This document shows positions 26,758 to 35,565 of a stretch of DNA of 64,000 bases, piece by piece (position 1 is the first letter of the stretch; each line of letters opens with the position of its first letter). Source of the DNA: Pseudoalteromonas aurantia 208. GTDB lineage: Bacteria; Pseudomonadota; Gammaproteobacteria; Enterobacterales; Alteromonadaceae. Under the pieces are notes generated by a model. The model made no database searches. It was not told the origin of the DNA and worked only from the letters and a program-made list of their open reading frames with translations. The stretch spans positions 274,165-338,164 of the forward strand of contig NZ_AQGV01000009.1 of assembly GCF_014858725.1 (NCBI RefSeq). Direction: 5' to 3'. Made by a program: the position numbers and the translations under genes.

Positions 26758-27564
26758 TTATTTAGACAGTGACCGTCGTTGATGTGGTGTGATCATTGTC
26801 TGCCAAGGCCAATCTTGGTGGCCCATCACAATAAAGTCTGGGTTTTCGATACTCTCTCTTTGGTTATAAGTAAGTGGATTAAACTCTGCGTCAGTGATAC
26901 ATCCCCCCGCTTCTTCCACTATTACTTGAGATGCGCCGGTATCCCACTCCCCCGTCGGACCAACCCGTAAAAAGCAATCTGCTTGACCTTCCGCGATAAT
27001 ACATGCCTTTAATGAACAAGACCCTAATGCAACTGTGTCAAACTGCCGTTCAATAAATTGACTGACAACTTCCAATTTTTGTCTACGGCTTACTGCAACA
27101 GTGAGGTTATTTGGCTTTGATACATAGATTTGCGTGTCCTGTGTCGCTGAACGTTTAAACGCCCCGCCGCCATGAACAGCATAGTAAGTGGTATTTTCAG
27201 TCGGCCAATATATTACCCCCAACACGGGTTTATTATTCTCAATCAAAGCAATATTGACCGCAAAGTCGCCACTTTCTAAAATAAACTCTCCTGTACCATC
27301 CAGTGGGTCGAGTAACCAATAGCGGTGCCAAGATGCTCGCTGTGATAATTCAGGGATTGGTGTTTCTTCTGACATAATAGGAATATCAGGGGTTAACTGT
27401 TGTAGCCCAGCCATAAGCACCTCATTGGCGGCAATATCCGCCAAAGTCACGGGCGTCTTGTCTGACTTTTCTCGCGCGCCAATATCGTCATTTTTATAAA
27501 TTTCCAATATCGCGGCGCCTGCTTGCGCGGCAAGCGTAATACAAGGCTCCAATAATGAGTGCAA
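26758..27564 (-). CDS. cysQ: 3'(2'),5'-bisphosphate nucleotidase CysQ
   Basis: CysQ removes the 3'-phosphate of PAP, the by-product of PAPS reduction (compare cysH at 44240). The best start is a TTG at 27564: GGAGGAG lies 5 nt before it, 2 nt of spacing separate it from the nudE stop, and upstream frame content is not conserved. That gives 268 residues. Motifs of the Li+-sensitive phosphatase family: DKTPVTLADIAANEVL near residue 43, IMSEETP near 69 (Glu), WLLDPLDGTGEFI near 90 (metal-binding DPLDGT), and a C-terminal GEWDTGASQVIVEEAGG near 208. It is translated with nudE. Confidence 0.92.
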   Translation of the reverse strand: MHSLLEPCITLAAQAGAAILEIYKNDDIGAREKSDKTPVTLADIAANEVLMAGLQQLTPDIPIMSEETPIPELSQRASWHRYWLLDPLDGTGEFILESGDFAVNIALIENNKPVLGVIYWPTENTTYYAVHGGGAFKRSATQDTQIYVSKPNNLTVAVSRRQKLEVVSQFIERQFDTVALGSCSLKACIIAEGQADCFLRVGPTGEWDTGASQVIVEEAGGCITDAEFNPLTYNQRESIENPDFIVMGHQDWPWQTMITPHQRRSLSK

Positions 27565-27566
27565 AC

Positions 27567-28130
27567 TTACTCCTCCGATGCTAAAAATTGCTGTAATAAC
27601 AGTAATGCGGCAACACTTCGAGCCTCTGTAAAGTCCACTTGAGTTAGCAAAGATTGCCAATCGTGTAATGGCCATTTAACAACGACCAAGGGTTCAGGTT
27701 CATCACCTTCAAGGCTTTGTACGTAAAGCTGCTGAGCAACAAGTACATGCATTTTGGCATTAAAGTAACTCGGTGCTAAAGACAGCGTTTTTAAATCTGT
27801 GAACTGTTTCGCTCCCACGCCCACCTCTTCCTTTAGTTCCCTATTTCCAGCTTCAAGCGGTGTTTCACCAGGATCAATAAGCCCTTTCGGGAAGCCTAAT
27901 TGATAATCATGCGTACCAGCACAATACTCTCTCACTAAGAGTAGTTCATTTTCAGCCGTTATTGGGACGATCATAACCGCACCACGACCGCCGCCACGAA
28001 CTCGTTCATATTGGCGTTGCACGCCATTGGAAAACTGCAAGTCGAGTGACTCCACAGTAAACAGTTTACTTTTAGCCACGACTTCACAAGTCATGATCTC
28101 AGGTGGACAAGGGTGCTTTTTCTGTGACAT
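27567..28130 (-). CDS. nudE: ADP compounds hydrolase NudE
   Basis: A 187-residue Nudix hydrolase, the same length as E. coli NudE, which hydrolyses Ap3A, ADP-ribose and NADH. The Nudix box is complete: GLIDPGETPLEAGNRELKEE, continuing VGV (near residue 95-117), with both catalytic glutamates. The upstream segment GRGAVMIVPITAENELLLVREY is typical of the family. It is divergent from yrfG and coupled to cysQ downstream, as in other gammaproteobacteria. Confidence 0.94.
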   Translation of the reverse strand: MSQKKHPCPPEIMTCEVVAKSKLFTVESLDLQFSNGVQRQYERVRGGGRGAVMIVPITAENELLLVREYCAGTHDYQLGFPKGLIDPGETPLEAGNRELKEEVGVGAKQFTDLKTLSLAPSYFNAKMHVLVAQQLYVQSLEGDEPEPLVVVKWPLHDWQSLLTQVDFTEARSVAALLLLQQFLASEE

Positions 28131-28184
28131 AGGCGTTTTTTTGCTATCATGACGGTAACTTAATCATAAAGCCTTTAACGAAAA

Positions 28185-28853
28185 ATGCCTATGCTAAATT
28201 GGTCAAATATCGACACCGTTTTACTTGATATGGATGGCACACTACTGGATCTCCATTTCGACAGTCATTTTTGGCTCGATGTGATCCCTCGGGAGTACGC
28301 CAAGAAACAGGGGATTAGCTTAACCGATGCGAAAGCTGAAATTATGAAGCGCTACGAAGCCGTTGGCGGCCAAATACAATGGTATTGTTTAGATTATTGG
28401 CAAGCACAACTCGACTTGCCCATTATGGACCTTAAGCGAGAAATTCAGCACCTAATTACCATTCGTGACGACACTCCCGCTTTTTTACAAGCTCTCAAAG
28501 CAGCCGGTAAAGAGCTAATATTACTCACTAATGCCCACCCTGGTAGCTTATCGTTGAAAATAGAGCGCACACAGTTTGACATCTACTTAGACAAAATTAT
28601 CTCCACGCACCAATACGGTGTAAGTAAAGAAAGCCAATCTCTGTGGCAACAAGTACAAGCTGACTTGCAATTTGATAAGCAGCGCACTTTATTCGTGGAT
28701 GACAGCTTAGCCGTCTTAGATGCCGCCAAGCACTATGGTATTGCCCATTTGCTCGCAGTCGCAAACCCTGACAGCAAACAGCCAGCGAATAAAATCACTG
28801 GCTATCAATGTGTGACTGATTACCGCCACTTACTCCCATTAACAGATGAGTAA
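28185..28853 (+). CDS. yrfG: GMP/IMP nucleotidase YrfG (HAD superfamily)
   Basis: A 222-residue HAD phosphatase. Motif I is DTVLLDMDGTLLDLHFD near residue 9 (nucleophile Asp), motif II is LILLTNAHPGS near 112, and motif III/IV is the Lys in YGVSKES with LFVDDSLAVLDAA near 168. YrfG dephosphorylates GMP and IMP and is encoded beside nudE in E. coli, which agrees with the arrangement here. It converges on the dUTPase with one base between their stops. Confidence 0.92.
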   Translation: MPMLNWSNIDTVLLDMDGTLLDLHFDSHFWLDVIPREYAKKQGISLTDAKAEIMKRYEAVGGQIQWYCLDYWQAQLDLPIMDLKREIQHLITIRDDTPAFLQALKAAGKELILLTNAHPGSLSLKIERTQFDIYLDKIISTHQYGVSKESQSLWQQVQADLQFDKQRTLFVDDSLAVLDAAKHYGIAHLLAVANPDSKQPANKITGYQCVTDYRHLLPLTDE

Positions 28854-28854
28854 A

Positions 28855-29475
28855 CTAGCTCGGGTAACGCGCAACTAAACCAGCATATACATTTTTGGCA
28901 AAATCTGGATGCTCTGTATCGAGGCTTTTTACTACGTCAACTAGGTGCTCGTTATCTTCTTGACCATTCCATACTTTGATGTACGTACCATCTTTGTAAC
29001 CATGATCTTGACGGAAAAAGTTCAACGTATTTTTACCAACATAACCGCGATATAAATCGTCAATACTCATGTCAATTTGCTGCATGCACCCAGCAAAGGC
29101 TTCTGCATTAAACGTTTTATCCGCAACAGCTGATGCAGCCAATTGCTCTAGTGTTTGTTTAAAGTCAGCGCCACAATGCGGTTGCTGCAATTGTGTATCA
29201 AGCTGCTGCGCCAGCGCCTGATATGATGTTTCACCATCAATACGTAGCGACAAACCAAAGTGAAATATGTCCACCAACTCTAGTATCACTTGCTCTGTAT
29301 CAGGTGTTTGCTTTTTCCACCACTTCCAACCGTAATGGTCGAGCATTTCTGCACATTCAACCCAGATAGCACGATACCAATCAAACCCTTGGTTAAACCA
29401 CTGTTCATGAACTTTTGTATTCATGGCGTTTTGCATTTCTAGCATTACAACCAGTTTAGTGACATTGGCAGACAT
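28855..29475 (-). CDS. Dimeric (all-alpha, MazG-like) dUTP diphosphatase
   Basis: A 206-residue all-helical NTP pyrophosphatase of the dUTPase_2 type, unrelated to the trimeric Dut fold. Metal-binding acidic motifs are WVECAEMLDHYGWKWW near residue 38 (ExxE-like) and ILELVDIFHFGLSL near 64 (ExxD). The C-terminal GYKDGTYIKVWNGQEDNEHL is typical. It hydrolyses dUTP to dUMP, giving the dTMP precursor and keeping uracil out of DNA. A trimeric Dut may exist elsewhere. Single gene, divergent from the peroxiredoxin. Confidence 0.87.
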   Translation of the reverse strand: MSANVTKLVVMLEMQNAMNTKVHEQWFNQGFDWYRAIWVECAEMLDHYGWKWWKKQTPDTEQVILELVDIFHFGLSLRIDGETSYQALAQQLDTQLQQPHCGADFKQTLEQLAASAVADKTFNAEAFAGCMQQIDMSIDDLYRGYVGKNTLNFFRQDHGYKDGTYIKVWNGQEDNEHLVDVVKSLDTEHPDFAKNVYAGLVARYPS

Positions 29476-29580
29476 TGTGCTCTCTCTATGATCATTTCAA
29501 AGGCAATATGATACCCCACTGAAAGAAATTCGCCACTGGTCCGTTCTAATACAAGTCACTAATTTATTCATGAGAGTTTT

Positions 29581-30222
29581 ATGCGTTTTCTAACAGCTAT
29601 ATCAATTATTATAATTGGCTTTTTCGTAAGCCCAATCACTCACGCGGCTCAAGTTACTAATATTGAGTCTGCCCCTGAACGCGTTAGGCCTTTGTTACCA
29701 GGCTTAGACGCCCCTCAATTGACGTTAAGAAATAAAGACAATAAATCAGTCAATTTAAACAACCTATATGCCGACAATAAAGCAACAGTCATTGTCGTTT
29801 ATCGCGGTGGATGGTGTCCATATTGCTCTCGTCAATTAGCTGGGATCCAAAAAATTGAAGCACAAATTGCAGGCTATGGTGCAAAAATCATCGCGGTATC
29901 TCCTGATAGCCCAGCAGCATTGGCAAAAAGCAAAATCGACTCACCTAATTATCAGTTACTATCTGATAGTAAACTGGCATTAGCACAGGCTCTGGGTGTT
30001 GCGTATTTCTTAGATGAGAAAACAGCCAAAGCATACCGCGATCGTATGGGTGTCAATTTTGTTGATTTAGACGGACAAAGCAAAGTCGCCTTACCGGTAC
30101 CAGCGGTATTTGTAGTCGACAAAAAAGGACTGGTGCAATTTCAATATACGAACCCAAACTACAAAGTTCGTTTAGATGAATCTGTATTACTCGCCGCTGT
30201 TAAAGCCGCGAGTATATTGTAA
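29581..30222 (+). CDS. Exported peroxiredoxin-like protein (AhpC/TSA family)
   Basis: A 213-residue thioredoxin-fold protein with a signal sequence (ISIIIIGFFVSPITHA). The active-site segment VYRGGWCPYCSRQLAG, near residue 80, carries a CxxC pair rather than the usual PxxxTxxC of AhpC, as in the peroxiredoxin-like PRX-like2 group. Downstream LLSDSKLALAQALGVAY and PVPAVFVVDKKGLVQFQY complete the fold. A periplasmic thiol peroxidase or disulfide reductase is likely; the reductant is unknown. Its terminator extends into the end of cti. Confidence 0.82.
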   Translation: MRFLTAISIIIIGFFVSPITHAAQVTNIESAPERVRPLLPGLDAPQLTLRNKDNKSVNLNNLYADNKATVIVVYRGGWCPYCSRQLAGIQKIEAQIAGYGAKIIAVSPDSPAALAKSKIDSPNYQLLSDSKLALAQALGVAYFLDEKTAKAYRDRMGVNFVDLDGQSKVALPVPAVFVVDKKGLVQFQYTNPNYKVRLDESVLLAAVKAASIL

Positions 30223-30234
30223 CGCTCCCTAACT

Positions 30235-30275
30235 AAAACCGTTAGCTTATTAAATCATTAACATCTAACGGTTTT
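30235..30275. terminator. Bidirectional terminator overlapping the cti stop
   Basis: AAAACCGTTAG (30235-30245) and CTAACGGTTTT (30265-30275) make a perfect 11-bp stem with a 19-nt loop. The right arm contains the last codons and stop of the convergent cti gene. Confidence 0.7.
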
Positions 30276-32613
30276 CCAGTCTATTGTAATCAAACAGTCC
30301 ATACTCTGCACCCCGGTACTCTTTCGCAACGTTATGTAATATATCACTGTACTGCCAAAACTGCGGGTGCGTCCGACGAATACCAAACTGCGCTTTTAAA
30401 GCGCGATAATCTGCTTCACTTGCAACCGTTTGCAGTTGCGAAATAAACTCTGTTGCATGTACTTCATTTGGCAAATACCAGATCGCTTCGGGGTAATCTC
30501 CGATAAACCCTGGGACTAATGTGGCTCTGTCTTCTTGATAGGCTCGCTGACTCTTTTCATTCAACAAGCTTGAAATGTTATAATGCGCATTATGATGGAT
30601 CAACGTGTAGGCGTTATGGCTCTGCCCTGTTGGGCCTTTCTGCAAAATATATGACACTTGAGGCAGTAAATTTATGGTCGTGGCAGGCAGGTGATTGAGT
30701 GCTTTAAATGCCTCAGGAACAGCACTATAATCATATTCTTGGCTCAATACGGGTGCCAAATGTTGTTGAAACTTATCAAGTAGCTCATCTTTTGGTGAAT
30801 TCGTTACAAACTCAATACCCGTTGGCGCACCCCATAACGCCTTACGATTTATGAACTCACTTAAACTTACATGTGAACGCCTATACCAATGATCTCGCAC
30901 TTCTTTACGAATACTTTTTGGCAAAAAGTTAATAAAGTTCTGTTCACCCTCTAAACGTAAAAAGTCCATATATAGGCGCGTATTTAACTGATGGCCTATA
31001 TTACCGTATACGTCAAAGCCCGCCACCAGCAAATAATGAATACGTTCAAATAATGCGTAGTCAAGTACCCAAACTGTTTTTGGTTTTTGTCCAACAAAGC
31101 CTTTTACCACCGTTGCACTGTCAAAATGGCGAAATACCGTTAGCGCAGCGTTTTGATTATGCCCATCCCCTTGCCACAATAAATCTAGGGTTAAGTTTTC
31201 CCCATCCCCGAGTAACTTATTGGCCAATGCTGTTTTAGCTTTTAGATAGGCATGCTGCTGAGTTGCATACTTCGTCCAACTAGATACCGGCAACACATTA
31301 CTTTGTTCTGAAGCAGGCAAAGCCAACTCATCATCATGCGATAACAACAACTCACTCACTTCTGGAGAACTGTTTTTATCCGGATCAACAAACGCCACCC
31401 AAAACTGGTCATTAATCACATTTAATGCCACTTGTCCTCTACACACGGGACCTTTGATATAACCCTTAATGATCAATTCCGCTTCATCAAGCATAAATTG
31501 ATATTTAGATTTTACCGGGATTTGTGAAAACGCTTTAAATGGATTCGACGCAACCTTGGCATCATAACTCGGCAAATACGTGACGTCATAATCCGCACCA
31601 ATAAACTGCTGATATAACCGCAGCATCTTCTTTCCATCTAGCGCAAGCGGCATATGCGTTTTGGCTAATATGGTAGTACGCTCATGCATTAACCGATAAT
31701 AGACACGCCCAGTTTGCGGATCATCATACGGGCGACGAGTTGCAATGAGTTTAATTTCTTGCCCTGGGGGGGCAGTCGAGCGTACCAACTTAAAAAAGCT
31801 CGGTGATGCTGTTTTTACCTTGGTAGGAAAGTAAATATTGGCAAGGTACCAATGTTCATAAATATATCTCGCAGCCAATCGATGCTTTAGGCTATCTTGA
31901 TTTAGAAATGCTTCCCACTGTGACACCTGCTTTATATCCTCCTCTGTGGGTGGGAGAATATGGGCCATTTTGGCGCCTTTGCGCATCCATGATGTTAGGG
32001 TATTGAACTCTTGTGGCGATATAGCTGGCAATCCATAAGGCATCCCCGCATGAGGTTGATGTCGTGCCAATGCGGAATACTCATCCATATTTGCACAGCG
32101 CTGGGTACGGTCTAATGAAAAATCAAACTCTTCACCCAGTATGCTTTGCGATGGTAGCGGATGACCCATCTTTAACAGCAAACTATTGTATAATACACTC
32201 CCTAACAAGTTCGCCTGTTCTGTCTGTACTCGCTCATTCAATACCGGTGTAAATCCCTTTTCACGCCACTGCTTTGTGTCCACTGCATCATACAACAACC
32301 TGCTTGGCTGTTGAGCCAATAACCTTGTGCCGTCATAGACCCGTGTTTTGCTTACCCCTCGGTCAATCCCTTCAGGTGAAGATAGCTTAAGTTGGCACGG
32401 TGCATCATAACAGCCGTGACACACCACACACCGTGTATCTAAAACAGGCTTAACCGCTTTTAAATATTCTGCTGCGAGACCATACTGACCACTACTCAAA
32501 CGTGCTTGAGTTTGCGCTTTACCAAACAAATCATCATATTTGCTAAAACCAATTGCGGTACACCCACAAAGCAATAAAAAGCCAATCAATAGGGTCCAGA
32601 AGCGTTTTTGCAT
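30265..32613 (-). CDS. cti: Fatty acid cis/trans isomerase (Cti)
   Basis: A 782-residue envelope haemoprotein that converts cis-unsaturated fatty acids of membrane phospholipids to the trans form, a rapid response to solvents or heat that rigidifies the membrane. The N-terminus has a signal with an LLLCGC lipobox-like site. The cytochrome c-type haem site VLDTRCVVCHGCYDAPCQLKL lies near residue 55-75 (CXXCH). Further family segments are GLPAISPQEFNTLTSWMRKGA and, near the end, the PQFWQYSDILHNVAKE tail. A 122-residue ORF overlaps its start by one base, making a two-gene unit. Confidence 0.93.
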   Translation of the reverse strand: MQKRFWTLLIGFLLLCGCTAIGFSKYDDLFGKAQTQARLSSGQYGLAAEYLKAVKPVLDTRCVVCHGCYDAPCQLKLSSPEGIDRGVSKTRVYDGTRLLAQQPSRLLYDAVDTKQWREKGFTPVLNERVQTEQANLLGSVLYNSLLLKMGHPLPSQSILGEEFDFSLDRTQRCANMDEYSALARHQPHAGMPYGLPAISPQEFNTLTSWMRKGAKMAHILPPTEEDIKQVSQWEAFLNQDSLKHRLAARYIYEHWYLANIYFPTKVKTASPSFFKLVRSTAPPGQEIKLIATRRPYDDPQTGRVYYRLMHERTTILAKTHMPLALDGKKMLRLYQQFIGADYDVTYLPSYDAKVASNPFKAFSQIPVKSKYQFMLDEAELIIKGYIKGPVCRGQVALNVINDQFWVAFVDPDKNSSPEVSELLLSHDDELALPASEQSNVLPVSSWTKYATQQHAYLKAKTALANKLLGDGENLTLDLLWQGDGHNQNAALTVFRHFDSATVVKGFVGQKPKTVWVLDYALFERIHYLLVAGFDVYGNIGHQLNTRLYMDFLRLEGEQNFINFLPKSIRKEVRDHWYRRSHVSLSEFINRKALWGAPTGIEFVTNSPKDELLDKFQQHLAPVLSQEYDYSAVPEAFKALNHLPATTINLLPQVSYILQKGPTGQSHNAYTLIHHNAHYNISSLLNEKSQRAYQEDRATLVPGFIGDYPEAIWYLPNEVHATEFISQLQTVASEADYRALKAQFGIRRTHPQFWQYSDILHNVAKEYRGAEYGLFDYNRLENR

Positions 32614-32981
32614 TAATCCTCCTCGACTTCTTCGCCTAAATCAAAGGTCGGCATCATCTCTACCGGAGGGGAAATAAAAACTTGCTCAGATTCATCACTG
32701 AGTACGGCACTCAATACCGGGCCATGATTCAGTAATAACTGTGCTTGGTGTGAGCCTGTTGCTAACGCTGAAAATGTGACATCTCTCACTTCAAGATCAT
32801 ACGTATCTAAAGTAATACTGACACTTTCATCTGATCTCGGGTTTTGACATAAATTAGCCAGAAGTGTTTCATCGAGCGTAACATTTAACACCAAATCAGG
32901 CATGTCAATATTACGCGTTTCGATTTCATCATTTAATAAAAATAGCGGCAAAGTAAGTGGTGTATTTTGTGATAATTCCAT
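32613..32981 (-). CDS. Hypothetical protein upstream of cti
   Basis: From the ATG at 32981 the product is 122 residues; a TTG at 33008 is an alternative start. It is acidic (FDLGEEVEED end), beta-rich, with no signal peptide or cysteine motif, and I recognise no family. Segments such as LVLNVTLDETLLANLC and VSITLDTYDLEVRDVTFS look like strands. Its stop and the cti start share a base (TAATG), so the two are translationally coupled and possibly functionally linked. The role is unknown. Confidence 0.6.
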   Translation of the reverse strand: MELSQNTPLTLPLFLLNDEIETRNIDMPDLVLNVTLDETLLANLCQNPRSDESVSITLDTYDLEVRDVTFSALATGSHQAQLLLNHGPVLSAVLSDESEQVFISPPVEMMPTFDLGEEVEED

Positions 32982-33088
32982 AGATAATCTGCATTCAGGT
33001 GAACTCAATTGATGTGCTCATATTAGCATAAATAAACTAAACTTTATTGACTCTATGGTCGACACTTCTTCCCTAAATAAAATGTTTT

Positions 33089-33757
33089 TTACCAAGGAAG
33101 TGGATCACCATTCCCATGTAAAAAGCTGCCACTGGATTCAAGCGTCAGTTCCTCAATACGGGTAATTAACCTATACGCTGCTTGCTCAGCTGAAATATCT
33201 CCTGCGTAATTCACCATCTCAGTTTGTACGAACCCTGGGTGCAACAATGTTAACGCGACACCTTGATCTTTTAATTCATGCGCTAAGCTCACGCTCGCGG
33301 CATTTAATGCGGCTTTGGACATGCGATAACCAATATATGCGCCAGAGCTATTATCTGCAATTGATCCCATTCGGCTGGTGATCATAGCAACTTTAGCAAC
33401 GGGTGAAAGATTCTGCTGTAATGCATGCACAACACGAATTGGGGCAATGGCATTTACCTGTAGCTGTCGTTCTAGAGCTGAAAAGTCCATATCAGTCAGT
33501 GTTTCATTACTAAATACCCCTGCGTTATTGATAAGGACATCTATCGGTTGTTCAGATAAAGCCTCCTGTAACACAGTAATGTCCGCCGTGTTGCTTACAT
33601 CGATGTCAGTTACAATATTGACCCCATTCAGCTGTGCAAGGGCATCAGATGAACGACGAACAATGGCTGTTACCTGATAACCTGCTAAAGCATACTGCTT
33701 GCAAAACTCTAACCCAATACCTCTATTGGCCCCTGTGATAACAATGTGTTTATTCAT
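33089..33757 (-). CDS. Short-chain dehydrogenase/reductase (SDR)
   Basis: A 222-residue classical SDR. NAD(P) fold: VITGANRGIGLEF near residue 6-18 (TGxxxGxG), NNAGVFSNE near 85, and the catalytic Ser in MITSRMGSI near 128 followed by YIGYRMSKAALN near 142 (YxxxK). An aspartate (DIDVSN) near 54 supports an adenine-binding pocket. The C-terminal GFVQTEMVNY is typical. Substrate unknown; it resembles CsgA-like SDRs. Single gene. Confidence 0.9.
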   Translation of the reverse strand: MNKHIVITGANRGIGLEFCKQYALAGYQVTAIVRRSSDALAQLNGVNIVTDIDVSNTADITVLQEALSEQPIDVLINNAGVFSNETLTDMDFSALERQLQVNAIAPIRVVHALQQNLSPVAKVAMITSRMGSIADNSSGAYIGYRMSKAALNAASVSLAHELKDQGVALTLLHPGFVQTEMVNYAGDISAEQAAYRLITRIEELTLESSGSFLHGNGDPLPW

Positions 33758-33926
33758 ATCAATTCCTAATTACCCTACACAATATTTAACCCGAAACGCT
33801 TTCACGTTACATAATTTGAACTAATATTTTTGGGGTAAGATACATAAAAATCAAGCCAGCGCTAAGCAATCAATATGCAAAAACAACAATCATTAACTTA
33901 CGTATTTATGGACAGGTAAACTCACT

Positions 33927-34679
33927 ATGCGCACATTACTACTGATTATATCAGTACTTTTTATCCTCCCTTGCAATGCAAAGCCCTACACAATTAATGC
34001 CAGTGAAGCACTCTCCTATCAGCTAGGTCAGCAACAGGTTACCGCCATCATGACCGAAATTTATCAGCCATTGAACATCGTTCCTGAAGTGATATTTTTA
34101 CCCAGTTACCGAGGATTAAAAAATGTGGATCAGGGCCTACTCGATGCGGAAGGCGGTCGTGTTGATGTTGTGATGACAACGTACAAAAACGTAATAAAAA
34201 TACCAACCCCCATTGCGCAATCTCAATTAGCCATTTTTTGCCTTAAACCACACAGTTGCCAGGTAAACCTAAAAGATCCCATATTGCGTATTCACGGTAA
34301 CCTCATTGCGGAACACTATTGCGCCAAAAAAGATTTAAGCTGTACTGCTGTGCAAAATGACGTTTCTGCTTTCCAAGCATTGGTAAAAGAACAAGCAAAT
34401 ATACTGTTAGCAAACAGCGTATTTCCCAGCGGCTCTTTGTGCACCGCAGGAATTAAAAAAGTGTACATTAAACTTCTGCACGCTAAACCTCACCGCATCT
34501 ATCATTACGTGCACCAGCGCCACGTAAAACTGGTCAGCGCATTAGATGCATCAATTAAGGCATTACATCACTCTGGTAAGCTGCAAGCTTTAATTGACAC
34601 ACTGCTTCAGAGCTTTGCAAAATGTGGTGGTGAAGTGATCAAGTTACCGCAATCTCTGCCTATTGTTCAGAGTCAATAA
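33927..34679 (+). CDS. Orphan periplasmic solute-binding protein-like, SBP_bac_3 type
   Basis: A 250-residue protein with a signal peptide (LLIISVLFILPCNA) and the fold pattern of transporterless family 3 binding proteins: TAIMTEIYQPLNIVPEVIFLPSYRGLKNVDQG, EGGRVDVVMTTYKNV, then LVKEQANILLANSVF and a C-terminal ALHHSGKLQALIDTLL. Five cysteines in the mature part (CLKPHSC, YCAKKDLSC and GSLC segments) may form disulfides. Conservation to well-known relatives looks weak, so the ligand cannot be guessed. It converges with the VOC gene, whose 3' end overlaps by 20 nt. No transporter genes nearby. Confidence 0.7.
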   Translation: MRTLLLIISVLFILPCNAKPYTINASEALSYQLGQQQVTAIMTEIYQPLNIVPEVIFLPSYRGLKNVDQGLLDAEGGRVDVVMTTYKNVIKIPTPIAQSQLAIFCLKPHSCQVNLKDPILRIHGNLIAEHYCAKKDLSCTAVQNDVSAFQALVKEQANILLANSVFPSGSLCTAGIKKVYIKLLHAKPHRIYHYVHQRHVKLVSALDASIKALHHSGKLQALIDTLLQSFAKCGGEVIKLPQSLPIVQSQ

Positions 34680-35469
34680 TATCTCCTGAGGTCGACTCTA
34701 AAATTGAAAATACAGCGCCGCTAGGGTCGCTCAATACAGCAAACCGACCCACTTGCACAATATCAGTCGGTGGCACACATACTGTGCCAGCGAGTTGCTC
34801 CGCTTGCGCTACCATTGCATCACAACTTCGCACAGAAAAATAAATCATCCAATGTGGCGTAATACTTTCATCCCACTCTGATGTCATTTCCATTAACCCT
34901 GCAACAGGCTCTGAATTGACGCTAAACAGGGTATATTGTGACTCCCCCATAGGCATAACCTCGGCTTTCCACCCTAAAAGCTGTGTATAGAAAGAGGTAC
35001 TTGCTGCGACATCTATGGATGCCAGTTCATGCCAATACGGTACATTAAACTCTAATTTTCGTTGGCAACCTGAGTGCTCCTTCGCTTGCCACAATGCAAC
35101 TAAAGCACCTGTTGGGTCGCTCATCATAACCATTCTGCCTGCACCAGGCACATCATGTGGCCCGTGAATAATGTGTGCGCCTAAACTTTGCGCTTCAACG
35201 GCTAATACATCAACATTTTCAACTGCAATATACGCCAACCAATGGCTCTGAACCTGTGCGTCTACTTGTTCTTGCATCATTTGATACATGGCGGCTATAT
35301 CATCTTTATCCTTTTGCAGCATCGTGTAATAGTAATCATCACCAATCGGTTGATCATCAAACTGCCAGTTAAATAATTCGGTGTAGAATGTTTTTGCTGC
35401 TGACCAGTCACTCGAGCATAATTCAGCCCAACAAAATGTATTATTCGTAACAGAGGTTACTTTTGGCAT
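34660..35469 (-). CDS. Two-domain VOC (glyoxalase/bleomycin-resistance) family protein
   Basis: The ATG at 35469 (269 residues) is preferred because GGAG lies 6 nt before it; a second ATG lies four codons upstream. Two VOC modules: the first from FCWAELCSSDWSAAKTFYTELF, the second from VPYWHELASIDVAASTSFYTQLLGW, each ending in a region such as GRMVMMSDPTGALVALW and GRFAVLSDPSGAVFSI. These are paired beta-alpha-beta modules that bind a metal in the barrel, as in glyoxalases and 4-hydroxyphenylpyruvate dioxygenase-like proteins. Activity is unknown. Confidence 0.85.
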   Translation of the reverse strand: MPKVTSVTNNTFCWAELCSSDWSAAKTFYTELFNWQFDDQPIGDDYYYTMLQKDKDDIAAMYQMMQEQVDAQVQSHWLAYIAVENVDVLAVEAQSLGAHIIHGPHDVPGAGRMVMMSDPTGALVALWQAKEHSGCQRKLEFNVPYWHELASIDVAASTSFYTQLLGWKAEVMPMGESQYTLFSVNSEPVAGLMEMTSEWDESITPHWMIYFSVRSCDAMVAQAEQLAGTVCVPPTDIVQVGRFAVLSDPSGAVFSILESTSGDIIDSEQ

Positions 35470-35565
35470 ATATGGCTCCATTGCTCATTGCTTAAAGTCA
35501 ATATCAAGTAAAGCACAAAATCAGATACTCACATGGGTTTGTATTACATTCTCAGTACTGAATGC

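Noticed and set aside
31768..31778. Run of seven G in cti
   Set aside because: Shorter than the speE tract and not in a motif; not worth flagging as a slippage site.
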